The position numbers were made by a program, and so were the translations under genes. The notes beneath the pieces were generated by a model. That model made no database searches and was not told the DNA's origin. It was given only the letters and a program-made list of their open reading frames with translations. From Curtobacterium sp. VKM Ac-1376 (GTDB taxonomy: Bacteria > Actinomycetota > Actinomycetes > Actinomycetales > Microbacteriaceae), in contig NZ_JADKRV010000008.1 of assembly GCF_015351025.1 (NCBI RefSeq), positions 1 through 64,000 of the forward strand: 64,000 nucleotides of DNA, in the 5' to 3' direction. Of this stretch, positions 1 through 9,235 are shown piece by piece (the stretch's first letter is position 1; every line of letters starts with the position of its first letter).

Positions 1-399
1 CTGCTCGACGGCGACGTCGCCGGTGGCATCGCCGCCGCCCTGCCCGGCTCGACGATCGACATGTGCGTCGGTGTCGGGGGCACACCGGAGGGCATCATCA
101 CGGCGTGCGCGATCAAGGCGCTCGGCGGGGTGCTCCTCGGCAAGCTCCAGCCGAAGGACGACGAGGAGCGCGAGCGCGCCGTCGCCGCCGGCCACGACCT
201 GGACAAGGTCCTCGACCAGGACGACCTGGTCACGGGCGACAACACCTTCTTCGTCGCGACGGGGGTCACCGACGGTGTCCTGGTCGACGGCGTCCGTCGC
301 TCGCGCGGTGTGATCCACACGGACTCGCTCGTGCTGCGGTCCCGCTCGAACACCATCCGCCGGATCCAGGCGGACCACCGTGCGGAGAAGTGGTTCTAG
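1..399 (+). CDS. glpX: Fructose-1,6-bisphosphatase class II, 3' end only
   Basis: Only the C-terminal 132 residues lie in the window; the frame is open from base 1. The enzyme removes the 1-phosphate of fructose-1,6-bisphosphate in gluconeogenesis in the cytoplasm. The stretch GVGGTPEGIITACAIKALGG followed by the G-D-N-T-F-F-V-A-T-G-V-T-D-G segment is the conserved C-terminal signature of GlpX-type phosphatases, and the ending (R-S-R-S-N-T-I-R-R-I) is typical of the family. It converges on rmuC with a 4-nt gap between stop codons, so no independent terminator fits between them. Confidence 0.9.
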   Translation: MLDGDVAGGIAAALPGSTIDMCVGVGGTPEGIITACAIKALGGVLLGKLQPKDDEERERAVAAGHDLDKVLDQDDLVTGDNTFFVATGVTDGVLVDGVRRSRGVIHTDSLVLRSRSNTIRRIQADHRAEKWF

Positions 400-403
400 G
401 CCG

Positions 404-1666
404 CTAGTCGTCGTCGACCGCGCCGACGAGCTCGGGCGCCGTGAGCAGCCGCGGTTCGTCCTCGATCGATGACGGGTCGGCGATGACCTTCGACTCGTCG
501 AGCAGGGACAGCCGACGGGCACTGGGCAGCACCTGGCGTTCGAGCGACCCCACGAAGCGGTTGTAGTCGACGACCGAACCGCGGATCGAGCGGCCGAGCT
601 TGTCGACGTGTCCCGCCATGGTCGACAGCCGGCCGTAGAGCTCGCGGGAGACCTTGAAGAGCTCGTGCGCCTCTTGCGAGACGACGTCCTGCTGCCACGA
701 GAACGCCACGGTCTTGAGCACCGACCAAAGGGTCACAGGTGAGGCGAGCGCGATGCGCTTGCGGAAGGCGTGGTCGAGCAGACCGGGATCGGCGGCCAGG
801 GCGCTCGAGATGAGTGACTCGGACGGGATGAAGGCGACGGTGAGCTCGGGGGAGGCGTCGTACCCGGTCCAGTACTCCCGTGCGGCCAGGGCGTCGACGT
901 GCGCCCGGAGCGCCTTGACGTGCTGCGCGATGAGCTGGTCACGTCGAGCTGCCTCGGCGCCGGTGGCCGACGCCGGGATCTCGGCGGCCTGCAGGTAGGC
1001 GCTGAAGGGCACCTTGGCGTCGACGGCGATGGTCTTGCCACCGGGCAGGTGCACCACCATGTCCGGGCGCGCGGTCCCGACGGCGGTGGTGACGGAGGAC
1101 TGCACGTCGAAGTCGACCCGCTCGAGCAAGCCCGCTGCCTCGACCACGTTGCGCAGCTGGGTCTCGCCCCAGACCCCGCGCGTGCTGTTCGACGACAGGG
1201 CGCTCGCCAGGGTGTCGGCGGTGGCCCGAAGGCGTTCCTCGGACTCGGCGGCCGATCGCAGCTGGGCCGACAGCGCGCCGTACTGCTCGCTCCGGGCCTG
1301 CTCGAGCTCGGCGATCTTCGTGCGCATCACGTCGAGGGTCTGCGCCACCGGGCTGAGGGCCGACAGCACCTTCGACTCGTTCTGGTTCCGCGCGGCATCC
1401 ACGCCGTGCATGCGCTGCACCAGGTGTTCGAGTTCGGCGGACCGCCGTTCGAGCGAGTCGACCTGGCGGCGGTACTGCGTGTCCTGCGCGTCGAGCCGTT
1501 CCTCGGCGTCGTGCCGGACTGCGTCGAGCTGTCCGCGGAGCGCCTCGGCCGTCGCACGGGACGAGGCGGCGTCGATGCCGGCGCGCGAGCGGGCGAGCGA
1601 CCAGGCGACGACCGCACCGACGGCGATACCGATCACGAGACCGATGACCAGGGCGAGGATCTGCAT
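404..1666 (-). CDS. rmuC: DNA recombination protein RmuC
   Basis: 420 residues. RmuC-family proteins are predicted nuclease-like factors that limit inversions and aberrant recombination at repeats. The N-terminus is one membrane segment (residues about 3-25, LALVIGLVIGIAVGAVVAW), then about 120 residues of Glu/Arg/Gln-rich coiled coil, then the conserved RmuC domain (about 150-370) with R-G-V-W-G-E-x-Q-L, the A-V-D-A-K-V-P segment and F-I-P-S-E. The Asp/Lys of the A-V-D-A-K motif resembles the PD-(D/E)xK nuclease core. Length and layout match the family. It is convergent with glpX and divergent from iolC; the 167-bp gap to iolC holds the inositol promoter. Confidence 0.9.
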   Translation of the reverse strand: MQILALVIGLVIGIAVGAVVAWSLARSRAGIDAASSRATAEALRGQLDAVRHDAEERLDAQDTQYRRQVDSLERRSAELEHLVQRMHGVDAARNQNESKVLSALSPVAQTLDVMRTKIAELEQARSEQYGALSAQLRSAAESEERLRATADTLASALSSNSTRGVWGETQLRNVVEAAGLLERVDFDVQSSVTTAVGTARPDMVVHLPGGKTIAVDAKVPFSAYLQAAEIPASATGAEAARRDQLIAQHVKALRAHVDALAAREYWTGYDASPELTVAFIPSESLISSALAADPGLLDHAFRKRIALASPVTLWSVLKTVAFSWQQDVVSQEAHELFKVSRELYGRLSTMAGHVDKLGRSIRGSVVDYNRFVGSLERQVLPSARRLSLLDESKVIADPSSIEDEPRLLTAPELVGAVDDD

Positions 1667-1753
1667 GTCGTGACCTTGGCAGGACCCACCGACACCGCGC
1701 CTCCCGGCACTCCGACGCGACCCACGGGACCAGCGGGAGAACCCCCGAAACCC

Positions 1754-1787
1754 ATGTCATGACATTAGGGCAAACAGGGTGTACAGT
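1754..1787 (+). promoter_or_regulatory. iolC promoter with IolR-like operator over the -35 box
   Basis: A perfect 12-bp palindrome ATGTCATGACAT lies at 1754-1765. Its core TGTCATGACA fits the C. glutamicum IolR consensus as I remember it (KGWCHTRACA). The last six bases before its end, ATGACA (1759-1764), stand exactly 17 nt upstream of TACAGT (1782-1787), a plausible -10. Repressor bound here would cover the -35 box. The promoter fires into the nine-gene inositol operon. Confidence 0.65.
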
Positions 1788-1833
1788 CGTGATCGTCCGC
1801 CGATGAAGCCGCACGGAAGGTCCACCGCGTCGC

Positions 1834-2844
1834 ATGACGAACCAAGCTCCCCACGCCTACGACGTGATCACGATGGGACGCGTCAGCGTCGACATCTACC
1901 CGCAGCAGACCGGCCCGCTCGAGGACGTCTCGACCTTCTCGAAGTCCGTCGGCGGCAGTGCCACGAACGTCGCGATCGCAGCTGCCCGGCACGGAGCCGA
2001 CGCCGCGGTGATCACCCGGACGGGCAACGACCCGTTCGGCCGCTACATCGCCCGCACCCTGCCGGAGTTCGGCGTCGCGAACGCCTTCGTCGAGACGGTC
2101 GAGGGCCTGAACACGTCCGTCGCCTTCTGCGAGATCTTCCCGCCGGACGACTTCCCGCTCTACTTCTACCGGGCCCCGAAGGCGCCGGACCTGATGATCA
2201 CGGCGAAGTCCCTGCCGTTGCACGAGATCGAGCGGGCGAAGATCTTCTGGACCACGGTGACCGGCCTGAGCGAAGAGCCGAGCCGACAGGCGCACCACGT
2301 GGCATTGAGGGCGCGGAGCGAAGCGACGCTTGCCCGAGGGATGCACACCGTGCTCGACCTGGACTACCGGTCGATGTTCTGGTCGAGCCCCGAGGCCGCG
2401 ACGCGCGAGGTCGCCGTCGCTCTCGAGCACGCCACCGTCGCCGTCGGCAACCGTGAGGAGTGCGAGGTCGCCGTCGGTGAGACCGACCCGGTCCGTGCCG
2501 CCGACGCGCTGCTCGAGCGCGGGGTCGAGATCGCCATCGTCAAGCAGGGGCCGAAGGGCGTCCTGGCGAAGACCCGCGACGAGTTCGTCGAGTTCCGGCC
2601 GCACCACATCGACGTCGTGAACGGGCTCGGATCGGGCGACGGCTTCGGCGGCGCGCTCACCCACGGCCTGCTGCAGGGCTGGAGCCTCGAACGGATCCTG
2701 GCCTTCTGCAACGCCGCCGGCGCCATCGTCGCGACGCGGTTCGAGTGCTCGACGGCGATGCCGACGAGCGACGAGATCGAGCAGTTCCTGACCGACAACC
2801 CAGCCGAGGGCACGACCAGCACCGAGGAGAAGACCCATGCCTGA
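1834..2844 (+). CDS. iolC: 5-dehydro-2-deoxygluconokinase
   Basis: 336 residues, PfkB/ribokinase family. Phosphorylates 5-dehydro-2-deoxy-D-gluconate in cytoplasmic myo-inositol catabolism. The N-terminal PfkB signature is seen as G-G-S-A-T-N-V-A-I-A-A-A-R-H-G and the C-terminal one as N-G-L-G-S-G-D-G-F-G-G-A, where Asp269 is the catalytic base. The ATG at 1834 gives the usual N-terminus (D-V-I-T-M-G-R-V-S-V-D); a GGAAGG lies 13 nt upstream, so the ribosome site is poorly spaced. First gene of the operon; its end overlaps the next gene by 8 bp. Confidence 0.93.
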   Translation: MTNQAPHAYDVITMGRVSVDIYPQQTGPLEDVSTFSKSVGGSATNVAIAAARHGADAAVITRTGNDPFGRYIARTLPEFGVANAFVETVEGLNTSVAFCEIFPPDDFPLYFYRAPKAPDLMITAKSLPLHEIERAKIFWTTVTGLSEEPSRQAHHVALRARSEATLARGMHTVLDLDYRSMFWSSPEAATREVAVALEHATVAVGNREECEVAVGETDPVRAADALLERGVEIAIVKQGPKGVLAKTRDEFVEFRPHHIDVVNGLGSGDGFGGALTHGLLQGWSLERILAFCNAAGAIVATRFECSTAMPTSDEIEQFLTDNPAEGTTSTEEKTHA

Positions 2845-3826
2845 GCTCAGCCCCGCTGACTTCCAGCGCCTCCGCGACATCCGTGCCGGCCAGCCCGACC
2901 TGGTGCGTGCCACGCTCGACGCCCGCCGCAAGCGCTCCCTGCTCGCCGACGACGGCAAGCTCTTCATCGTCGCCGCCGACCACCCCGCACGCGGCGCCCT
3001 GGCGGTGCGCGACGACGAGTCCGCGATGGCCGACCGCTACGACCTGCTCGAGCGGCTCGTCACCGCGCTCGGTCGCCCTGGGGTCGACGGAGTGCTCGGC
3101 ACGCCCGACATCCTCGAGGACCTGGCACTGCTCGGTGCCCTCGACGGCAAGGTCGTCGTCGGGTCGATGAACCGCGGTGGGCTGCGCGGTGCCACGTTCG
3201 AGATGGACGACCGGTACACGGCGTACTCGGCGCAGGCCATCAAGGACTCCGGGCTCGACTTCGCCAAGCTGCTGGTGCGCATCGCCCTGGAGGACTCGGG
3301 CACCGCACCGACGCTCGAGGCCACGGCCCGCGCGGTCAGCGAGGCCGCGGCGCTCCAGCTGCCGATCATGCTCGAGCCGTTCATGTCCGAGTGGCGGGAC
3401 GGCCGGGTCGTGAACGACCTGTCCGCCGACGCCGTGATCACCTCGATGGCGATCGCTGCCGGCCTCGGCGAGTCCAGCGCCTACAGCTGGCTCAAGATCC
3501 CCGTCGTCGACGACATGGAGCGCGTGATGGCCGCGACGACGCTGCCGACGCTGCTGCTCGGCGGCGACCCCGCTTCGCGGCCCCTTGAGACGTACGCGAA
3601 GTGGGCTGACGCCCTGGCCCTCCCCGGCGTCCGCGGCCTGGTCGTGGGACGCACACTGCTCTACCCATCGGACGGCGACGTCGCCGCCGCCGTGGACGTG
3701 GCCGCCGGTCTCGTCCACAGCCAGGAGGCCCGGGGCGGGTTCTCCACAGATGCCCACGACCCAGCCGCACGGCGCGCGGGCGCCACCACCATGGACTCGT
3801 CCATCCCGGAAGGAAGCAACGCATGA
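2837..3826 (+). CDS. Cgl0159-type (beta/alpha)8 aldolase, likely inositol aldolase step
   Basis: 329 residues. Reads as a DeoC/LacD-like TIM barrel of the Cgl0159 family found in actinobacterial inositol clusters, where no classical IolJ is present. Motifs include A-A-D-H-P-A-R-G-A near the start and S-W-L-K-I-P-V-V with Lys220 as a possible Schiff-base lysine (inference from related aldolases). The expected role is cleavage of 2-deoxy-5-keto-gluconate-6-phosphate to DHAP and malonate semialdehyde; this follows from position between the kinase (iolC) and the semialdehyde dehydrogenase (mmsA), with 8-bp and 4-bp overlaps. The last 35 residues (Gly/Ala/Asp-rich) are a variable tail. Confidence 0.8.
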   Translation: MPELSPADFQRLRDIRAGQPDLVRATLDARRKRSLLADDGKLFIVAADHPARGALAVRDDESAMADRYDLLERLVTALGRPGVDGVLGTPDILEDLALLGALDGKVVVGSMNRGGLRGATFEMDDRYTAYSAQAIKDSGLDFAKLLVRIALEDSGTAPTLEATARAVSEAAALQLPIMLEPFMSEWRDGRVVNDLSADAVITSMAIAAGLGESSAYSWLKIPVVDDMERVMAATTLPTLLLGGDPASRPLETYAKWADALALPGVRGLVVGRTLLYPSDGDVAAAVDVAAGLVHSQEARGGFSTDAHDPAARRAGATTMDSSIPEGSNA

Positions 3827-5334
3827 CGCTCACCGACACGACCACCACCACCGTCGGGCACTGGATCGACGGCAAGCGCGTCGAATCGGCGTCGGGCAAC
3901 ACCGCCCCCGTGTACGACCCGGCGCTCGGCGTCGTGTCCAAGCAGGTCGCGCTGGCCGACGAGTCCGAGATCCAGGCGGCCATCGGGAGCGCCAAGGCGG
4001 CGTTCCCCGGGTGGAGCAACCTGTCGCTGGCCAAGCGCCAGGCGATCCTGTTCTCGTTCCGCGAGATCCTGAACCGCGACAAGGCCGAGCTGGCCGAGAT
4101 CATCACGAGCGAGCACGGCAAGGTCATCGACGACGCCCTGGGTGAGATCGCCCGTGGGCAAGAGGTCGTGGAGCTCGCCACCAACATCCCGAGCCTGATG
4201 AAGGGCGAGTTCTCCGATCAGGTCTCGACCGGCATCGACGTCTACTCGATCCGCCAGCCGCTCGGCGTCGTGGGCATCATCAGCCCGTTCAACTTCCCGG
4301 CGATGGTGCCGCTCTGGTTCCTGCCGATCGCGATCGCCGCGGGCAACACCGTCGTGCTGAAGCCGAGCGAGAAGGACCCGTCGGCCGCCATCTGGCTGGC
4401 GGAGAAGTTCAAGGAGGCCGGCCTGCCCGACGGCGTGTTCAACGTGCTGAACGGCGACAAGCTCTCCGTCGACGGCCTGCTCACCAGCCCCGACGTCGAG
4501 TCGATCTCGTTCGTCGGCTCCACGCCCATCGCGCAGTACGTCTACGAGACCGGCACGAAGCACGGCAAGCGCGTGCAGGCCCTCGGCGGCGCGAAGAACC
4601 ACATGCTGGTGCTGCCGGACGCCGACCTCGACCTGGTCGCCGACAACGCCATCAACGCCGGCTTCGGCTCGGCCGGTGAGCGCTGCATGGCGATCTCGGT
4701 CGTCGTCGCCGTCGAGCCGGTGGCGGACGAGCTCATCCAGAAGATCACGGAGCGCGCGGCGACCCTGCGCATCGGCGACGGTCGTCGCGGGTGCGACATG
4801 GGGCCGCTCGTCACGAAGCAGCACCGTGACAAGGTCGCCTCGTACATCGAGGTCGCAGAGCAGGACGGTGCGGTGGTTGTGGTGGACGGCCGCACCGTCC
4901 GACCCGACGGCGACGAGAACGGCTTCTGGCTGGGCCCGACGCTGATCGACCAGGTGCCCACCACCAGCCGCGTCTACACCGAGGAGATCTTCGGCCCGGT
5001 GCTGAGCGTCGTCCGCGTCGCCACCTACGAAGAGGGCCTCGAGCTCATCAACTCCGGCGCGTACGGCAACGGCACCGCCATCTTCACGAACGACGGTGGC
5101 GCCGCCCGCCGGTTCCAGCGTGACGTGCAGGTCGGCATGATCGGCATCAACGTCCCGATCCCGGTGCCCGTCGCCTACTACTCGTTCGGTGGCTGGAAGA
5201 ACTCGCTGTTCGGCGATCACAAGGCGTACGGCGCCGACGGCGTGAGCTTCTTCACCCGTCAGAAGGCGATCACGAGCCGCTGGCTCGACCCGTCGCACGG
5301 CGGCATCAACCTCGGCTTCCCGTCGAACAACTGA
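3823..5334 (+). CDS. mmsA: Methylmalonate/malonate-semialdehyde dehydrogenase (CoA-acylating)
   Basis: 503 residues, aldehyde dehydrogenase superfamily, MmsA/IolA type. Converts malonate semialdehyde plus CoA and NAD to acetyl-CoA and CO2, the last step of inositol breakdown. Visible landmarks: S-P-F-N-F-P-A-M-V-P-L-W-F near residue 150, V-L-K-P-S-E-K-D-P-S, F-V-G-S-T-P-I-A cofactor loop, and the catalytic Cys288 in G-S-A-G-E-R-C-M-A-I-S, which is diagnostic for this subfamily. The start overlaps the upstream gene by 4 bp with GGAAGGAAGC just before it. iolB follows 8 nt downstream. Confidence 0.93.
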   Translation: MTLTDTTTTTVGHWIDGKRVESASGNTAPVYDPALGVVSKQVALADESEIQAAIGSAKAAFPGWSNLSLAKRQAILFSFREILNRDKAELAEIITSEHGKVIDDALGEIARGQEVVELATNIPSLMKGEFSDQVSTGIDVYSIRQPLGVVGIISPFNFPAMVPLWFLPIAIAAGNTVVLKPSEKDPSAAIWLAEKFKEAGLPDGVFNVLNGDKLSVDGLLTSPDVESISFVGSTPIAQYVYETGTKHGKRVQALGGAKNHMLVLPDADLDLVADNAINAGFGSAGERCMAISVVVAVEPVADELIQKITERAATLRIGDGRRGCDMGPLVTKQHRDKVASYIEVAEQDGAVVVVDGRTVRPDGDENGFWLGPTLIDQVPTTSRVYTEEIFGPVLSVVRVATYEEGLELINSGAYGNGTAIFTNDGGAARRFQRDVQVGMIGINVPIPVPVAYYSFGGWKNSLFGDHKAYGADGVSFFTRQKAITSRWLDPSHGGINLGFPSNN

Positions 5335-5342
5335 CGCGCAGC

Positions 5343-6281
5343 ATGGCGAACGAACAGCACCAGCACCAGCACGACCAGTGGTTCATCCCGGCGGGCTCCC
5401 GGCCCGAGGCGGGCTGGACCGACGTGGTCGACGGTCGCATCGAGGGGTGGGCGCACACCGGTCTCCGGACGGGCGCGCTGACCGACGGGGGCGAGCTGCG
5501 CCTCCCGGCCGACGCCGTGGAGCGCATCGTCGTGCCGCTCGCCGGGTCGTTCCACGTGGCCTACTCGGGCGCCGCCGGTGACGGCGAGCAGGTCCTGCAG
5601 GGGCGGGGGAGCGTCTTCGACGGCCCCACCGACGTCCTGTACCTGGGCTCCGGCTCCGCGGCCAGCATCACCGGCAACGGTCGGTTCGCCGTCGCCGAGG
5701 CGCCCACCGACACCGTCAAGCCGACCACGTACGTGGCCCGGCCGGACGTGCCGGTGGAGCTCCGCGGCGCCGGGCAGTCGAGCCGCCAGGTGCACAACTT
5801 CGGCACCCCGGCCGCGCTCGACGCCGTCAAGTTCATCGTGTGCGAGGTCATCACGCCGGCCGGCAACTGGTCGTCGTACCCGCCGCACAAGCACGACACG
5901 AACGTGCCCGGCTCCGAGTCCAACCTCGAGGAGATCTACTACTACCAGTCGGCGGTGTCCCGCGGCCTCGAGCAGATCGGGCCGGAGGCCGCCGACCCCT
6001 TCGCGCTGCACCGCACGTACGCGTCGGACGGCCGAGCGATCGACGAGTTCCGCCAGGTCCGGACCGGTGACATCGCCCTGGTGCCGTACGGCTGGCACGG
6101 CCCGGCCGTCGCCGCTCCGGGCTACGACATGTACTACCTGAACGTGATGGCCGGGCCCGACCCGGAGCGCGTCTGGAACATCACCGACGACCCCGCCCAC
6201 GGCTGGGTCCGGCAGGCGTGGGCGAGCGAGCAGCTCGACCCGCGACTGCCCTATGCGCACGAGCAGAAGGAGGACGCGTGA
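5343..6281 (+). CDS. iolB: 5-deoxy-glucuronate isomerase
   Basis: 312 residues, KduI/IolB bicupin family (usual length about 270-300). Isomerises 5-deoxy-D-glucuronate to 5-dehydro-2-deoxy-D-gluconate. The metal-binding cupin histidines are visible in Y-P-P-H-K-H-D-T, followed by E-E-I-Y-Y-Y-Q; P-Y-G-W-H-G-P in the C-terminal half is also characteristic. The N-terminus is unusually His/Gln-rich (N-E-Q-H-Q-H-Q-H-D-Q-W). Fifth step enzyme of the cluster, 8 nt after mmsA and overlapping iolD by 4 bp. Confidence 0.92.
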   Translation: MANEQHQHQHDQWFIPAGSRPEAGWTDVVDGRIEGWAHTGLRTGALTDGGELRLPADAVERIVVPLAGSFHVAYSGAAGDGEQVLQGRGSVFDGPTDVLYLGSGSAASITGNGRFAVAEAPTDTVKPTTYVARPDVPVELRGAGQSSRQVHNFGTPAALDAVKFIVCEVITPAGNWSSYPPHKHDTNVPGSESNLEEIYYYQSAVSRGLEQIGPEAADPFALHRTYASDGRAIDEFRQVRTGDIALVPYGWHGPAVAAPGYDMYYLNVMAGPDPERVWNITDDPAHGWVRQAWASEQLDPRLPYAHEQKEDA

Positions 6282-8206
6282 CCACCACCACGCGCCAGGC
6301 CGGCGAGACCCGCCGGATGACCGTCGGCCAGGCACTCGTCGAGTTCCTCGCCAACCAGTGGACCGTCGACGGCGACGTCCGCGAACGCACCATCCCGGGG
6401 ATCTTCGGCATCTTCGGGCACGGCAACGTCGCCGGTGTCGGTCAGGCGATCAAGCAGCTCCACGTCGAGCAGCCCGGCCTGTTGCCGTACCACCAGGCCC
6501 GCAACGAGCAGGCGATGGTGCACGAGGCCGTCGGCTTCGCCCGGATGCACCGCCGCCGCGCGACCTACGCGTCGACGGCCTCCGTCGGTCCAGGTGCGGC
6601 GAACATGCTGACCGGCGCCGCGCTCGCGACGACGAACCGGCTGCCGGCCCTGCTGCTGCCGTCGGACACCTTCGCCACGCGCACCACCGACCCGGTACTC
6701 CAGCAGATCGAGTTGCCGCACGACACGTCGTTGCAGGTCACCGACGCCTTCCGACCGCTGTCCCGCTACTTCGACCGCGTCGAGCGGCCGGAGCAGCTGT
6801 TCTCGATCGCCCTCGCGGCGATGCGGGTGCTCACCGACCCGGCCGAGACCGGTGCCGTGACGATCGCCCTGCCCGAGGACGTCCAGGCGGAAGAGTTCGA
6901 CGTCCCCGTCGCGTTCTTGCAGCCACGCGAGTGGCACATCCGTCGCCCCCTGCCCGAGCGCGGCCCACTCGAGCGTGCGGTGGCCGCGATCCGCGCCGGC
7001 AAGCGCCCGGTCATCGTGGCCGGCGGCGGGGTGCTCTACTCGGACGCCGCTGACGAGCTCCGCGCGTTCGTCGAGGCCACCGGCATCCCCGTCGGCACCT
7101 CGCAGGCCGGTGGCGGCTCCCTGGTCTGGGACCACCCGCAGTACCTGGGCGGGATCGGTGCGACCGGCACCGCGGCGGCGAACGCGATCGCTGCCCAGGC
7201 CGACGTCGTCATCGGCATCGGCACCCGGTACAGCGACTTCACGACGGCGTCGCGCACCGCGTTCCAGAACCCGGACGTCACGTTCGTCAACGTCAACGTC
7301 GCCGCGTTCGACGCCTACAAGCACGGCTCGCAGCTGCCGCTGATCGCGGACGCCCGGGAGGCGCTGGTCGCCCTGACCGAGTCGCTCACCTCGGACACTG
7401 CGTACGTCGTCGAGCCCGGCTACGCGTCCGAGATCGCCTCGCTGAAAGCGGCGTGGGACGCTGCGGTCGACGGCGCGTTCGCGCCGTCCGGCGCGGATCT
7501 GCCCGGCCAGCCGGAGATCATCGGGGCAGTGCAGTCGGTCTCCGACCCGCGCGACGTCGTGATCCAGGCGGCGGGGTCGCTGCCCGGCGACCTGCACAAG
7601 CTCTGGCGAGTGCGCGACGAGCTCGGGTACCACGTCGAGTACGCGTTCTCGTGCATGGGCTACGAGATCGCCGGCGGCATCGGCGTCCGTCGGGGTGCGC
7701 CGGACCGCGACGCCATCGTGATGGTCGGCGACGGCAGCTACCTCATGCTGCACACCGAGCTCGTCACCGCCGTGGCCGAGGGCATCAAGATCATCGTCGT
7801 GCTCATCCAGAACCACGGGTACGCGTCGATCGGGCACCTGTCCGAGACCGTCGGCTCCGAGCGCTTCGGCACGAAGTACCGCTACCTCGACGAGACCGAG
7901 TCGTTCGAGAACGGGGAGCCGCTCCCCGTCGACCTCGCCGCCAACGCCCGCTCGTACGGCGTCGACGTCATCGAGGTGCAGCCCGGCCCGGACAGCATCG
8001 AGGACCTGAAGGCCGCGCTGCGTCAGGCGAAGGCGAACGACCACACGACCCTGGTGCACATCAACTCCGACCCGCTGGTCTACGCCCCCGAGGGTGACGG
8101 CTGGTGGGACGTGCCGGTCGCGCAGACCTCCACCCTCCCCAGCACCCAGGCCGCCCGCGCCGAGTACGAGCAGCAGGTCGCCGCACAGCGTCCGCTGCTC
8201 GGCTGA
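6278..8206 (+). CDS. iolD: 3D-(3,5/4)-trihydroxycyclohexane-1,2-dione acylhydrolase
   Basis: 642 residues from GTG 6278, a thiamine-diphosphate enzyme that opens the cyclohexane ring of the diketo inositol intermediate. The TPP-binding motif appears as G-D-G-S-Y-L-M-L-H followed about 25 residues later by Q-N-H-G-Y-A-S-I-G, and the N-terminal Pyr domain carries G-I-F-G-I-F-G-H-G-N-V and the catalytic Glu region H-E-A-V-G-F-A. I chose the GTG that gives a GTGA overlap with iolB; an open frame 20 codons further upstream would run deep into iolB and lacks similarity. Length agrees with the family. Confidence 0.93.
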   Translation: MTTTTRQAGETRRMTVGQALVEFLANQWTVDGDVRERTIPGIFGIFGHGNVAGVGQAIKQLHVEQPGLLPYHQARNEQAMVHEAVGFARMHRRRATYASTASVGPGAANMLTGAALATTNRLPALLLPSDTFATRTTDPVLQQIELPHDTSLQVTDAFRPLSRYFDRVERPEQLFSIALAAMRVLTDPAETGAVTIALPEDVQAEEFDVPVAFLQPREWHIRRPLPERGPLERAVAAIRAGKRPVIVAGGGVLYSDAADELRAFVEATGIPVGTSQAGGGSLVWDHPQYLGGIGATGTAAANAIAAQADVVIGIGTRYSDFTTASRTAFQNPDVTFVNVNVAAFDAYKHGSQLPLIADAREALVALTESLTSDTAYVVEPGYASEIASLKAAWDAAVDGAFAPSGADLPGQPEIIGAVQSVSDPRDVVIQAAGSLPGDLHKLWRVRDELGYHVEYAFSCMGYEIAGGIGVRRGAPDRDAIVMVGDGSYLMLHTELVTAVAEGIKIIVVLIQNHGYASIGHLSETVGSERFGTKYRYLDETESFENGEPLPVDLAANARSYGVDVIEVQPGPDSIEDLKAALRQAKANDHTTLVHINSDPLVYAPEGDGWWDVPVAQTSTLPSTQAARAEYEQQVAAQRPLLG

Positions 8207-8239
8207 ACCGTTCACGAGACAGAAAGCGACAGCGACGTC

Positions 8240-9193
8240 ATGACCGACACCGCCACCCCCATCGGCAGCCCCGCCACCGACGCGGCGTCCGCCTCGATCC
8301 GCATCGGCACCGCCCCCGACTCGTGGGGCGTCTGGTTCCCGGACGACCCGAAGCAGGTGCCGTGGCAGCGGTTCCTCGACGAGGCGTCCGCCGCCGGGTA
8401 CGAGTGGATCGAGCTCGGCCCGTACGGCTACCTGCCGACCGACCCGTCACAGCTGTCCGACGAGCTCGAGTCCCGCGGGCTCAAGCTGTCGGCGGGCACG
8501 GTGTTCACGGGATTCCACAAGGGCGAGGACCAGTTCCAGCGTGCATGGGACCAGGCCGTCGCCGTGGCGGGCCTGGCCGCGAAGCTCGGGGCCCAGCACC
8601 TGGTGACGATCCCCGACCTGTGGCGCTCGGACGCCACGGAAGAGGTGCTCGAGGCGCGCACGCTCACCGACGAGCAGTGGGAGCGCCTCGGCAAGGGCCA
8701 CGACCAGCTCGGCAAGGCCCTGCTCGAGGAGTTCGGCGTCCACCAGCAGTTCCACACCCACGCGGACAGCCACGTCGGTACCTACAAGGAGACCGTGCGG
8801 TTCCTCGAGGTGACGAACCCCGAGTACACAAACCTCTGCCTCGACACCGGCCACTTCGCGTACTACGGCGGCGACAACCTCAAGCTCATCGCCGCCCACC
8901 CGGAGCGCATCGGCTACCTGCACCTCAAGCAGGTCGACACCGACCTGCTGTTCGACGTGCTGAAGAACGACGTGCCGTTCGCCACCGCCGTGTCGCAGGG
9001 CATCATGACCGAGCCGCCGCACGGCACCCCGGAGCTCGCCCCGATCATCGAGGCGGTCGCGGCGATCAACCCGGAGATCTTCGGCATCGTGGAGCAGGAC
9101 ATGTACGGCTGCTCCGTCGACGCTCCCGGCCCGATCGCCGAGCGCACCTTCCAGCACATCTTCGGCTCCACGTCCGCCGCACGCGCCTCCTGA
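8240..9193 (+). CDS. iolE: Myo-inosose-2 dehydratase
   Basis: 317 residues, xylose-isomerase-like TIM barrel. Dehydrates scyllo-inosose (2-keto-myo-inositol) to 3D-(3,5/4)-trihydroxycyclohexane-1,2-dione, the substrate of IolD. Family marks: I-G-T-A-P-D-S-W-G-V-W-F at the N-terminus, H-T-H-A-D-S-H-V-G-T, L-C-L-D-T-G-H-F-A-Y-Y-G-G-D and Y-L-H-L-K-Q-V-D with metal-binding His/Asp/Glu. It follows iolD by 33 nt; the ribosome site (AGAAAGCGACAGCG) is weak. Confidence 0.92.
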   Translation: MTDTATPIGSPATDAASASIRIGTAPDSWGVWFPDDPKQVPWQRFLDEASAAGYEWIELGPYGYLPTDPSQLSDELESRGLKLSAGTVFTGFHKGEDQFQRAWDQAVAVAGLAAKLGAQHLVTIPDLWRSDATEEVLEARTLTDEQWERLGKGHDQLGKALLEEFGVHQQFHTHADSHVGTYKETVRFLEVTNPEYTNLCLDTGHFAYYGGDNLKLIAAHPERIGYLHLKQVDTDLLFDVLKNDVPFATAVSQGIMTEPPHGTPELAPIIEAVAAINPEIFGIVEQDMYGCSVDAPGPIAERTFQHIFGSTSAARAS

Positions 9194-9235
9194 CGCGCCG
9201 TCCAGCAGCGTCATCAACCCCAGGAGAACATCACC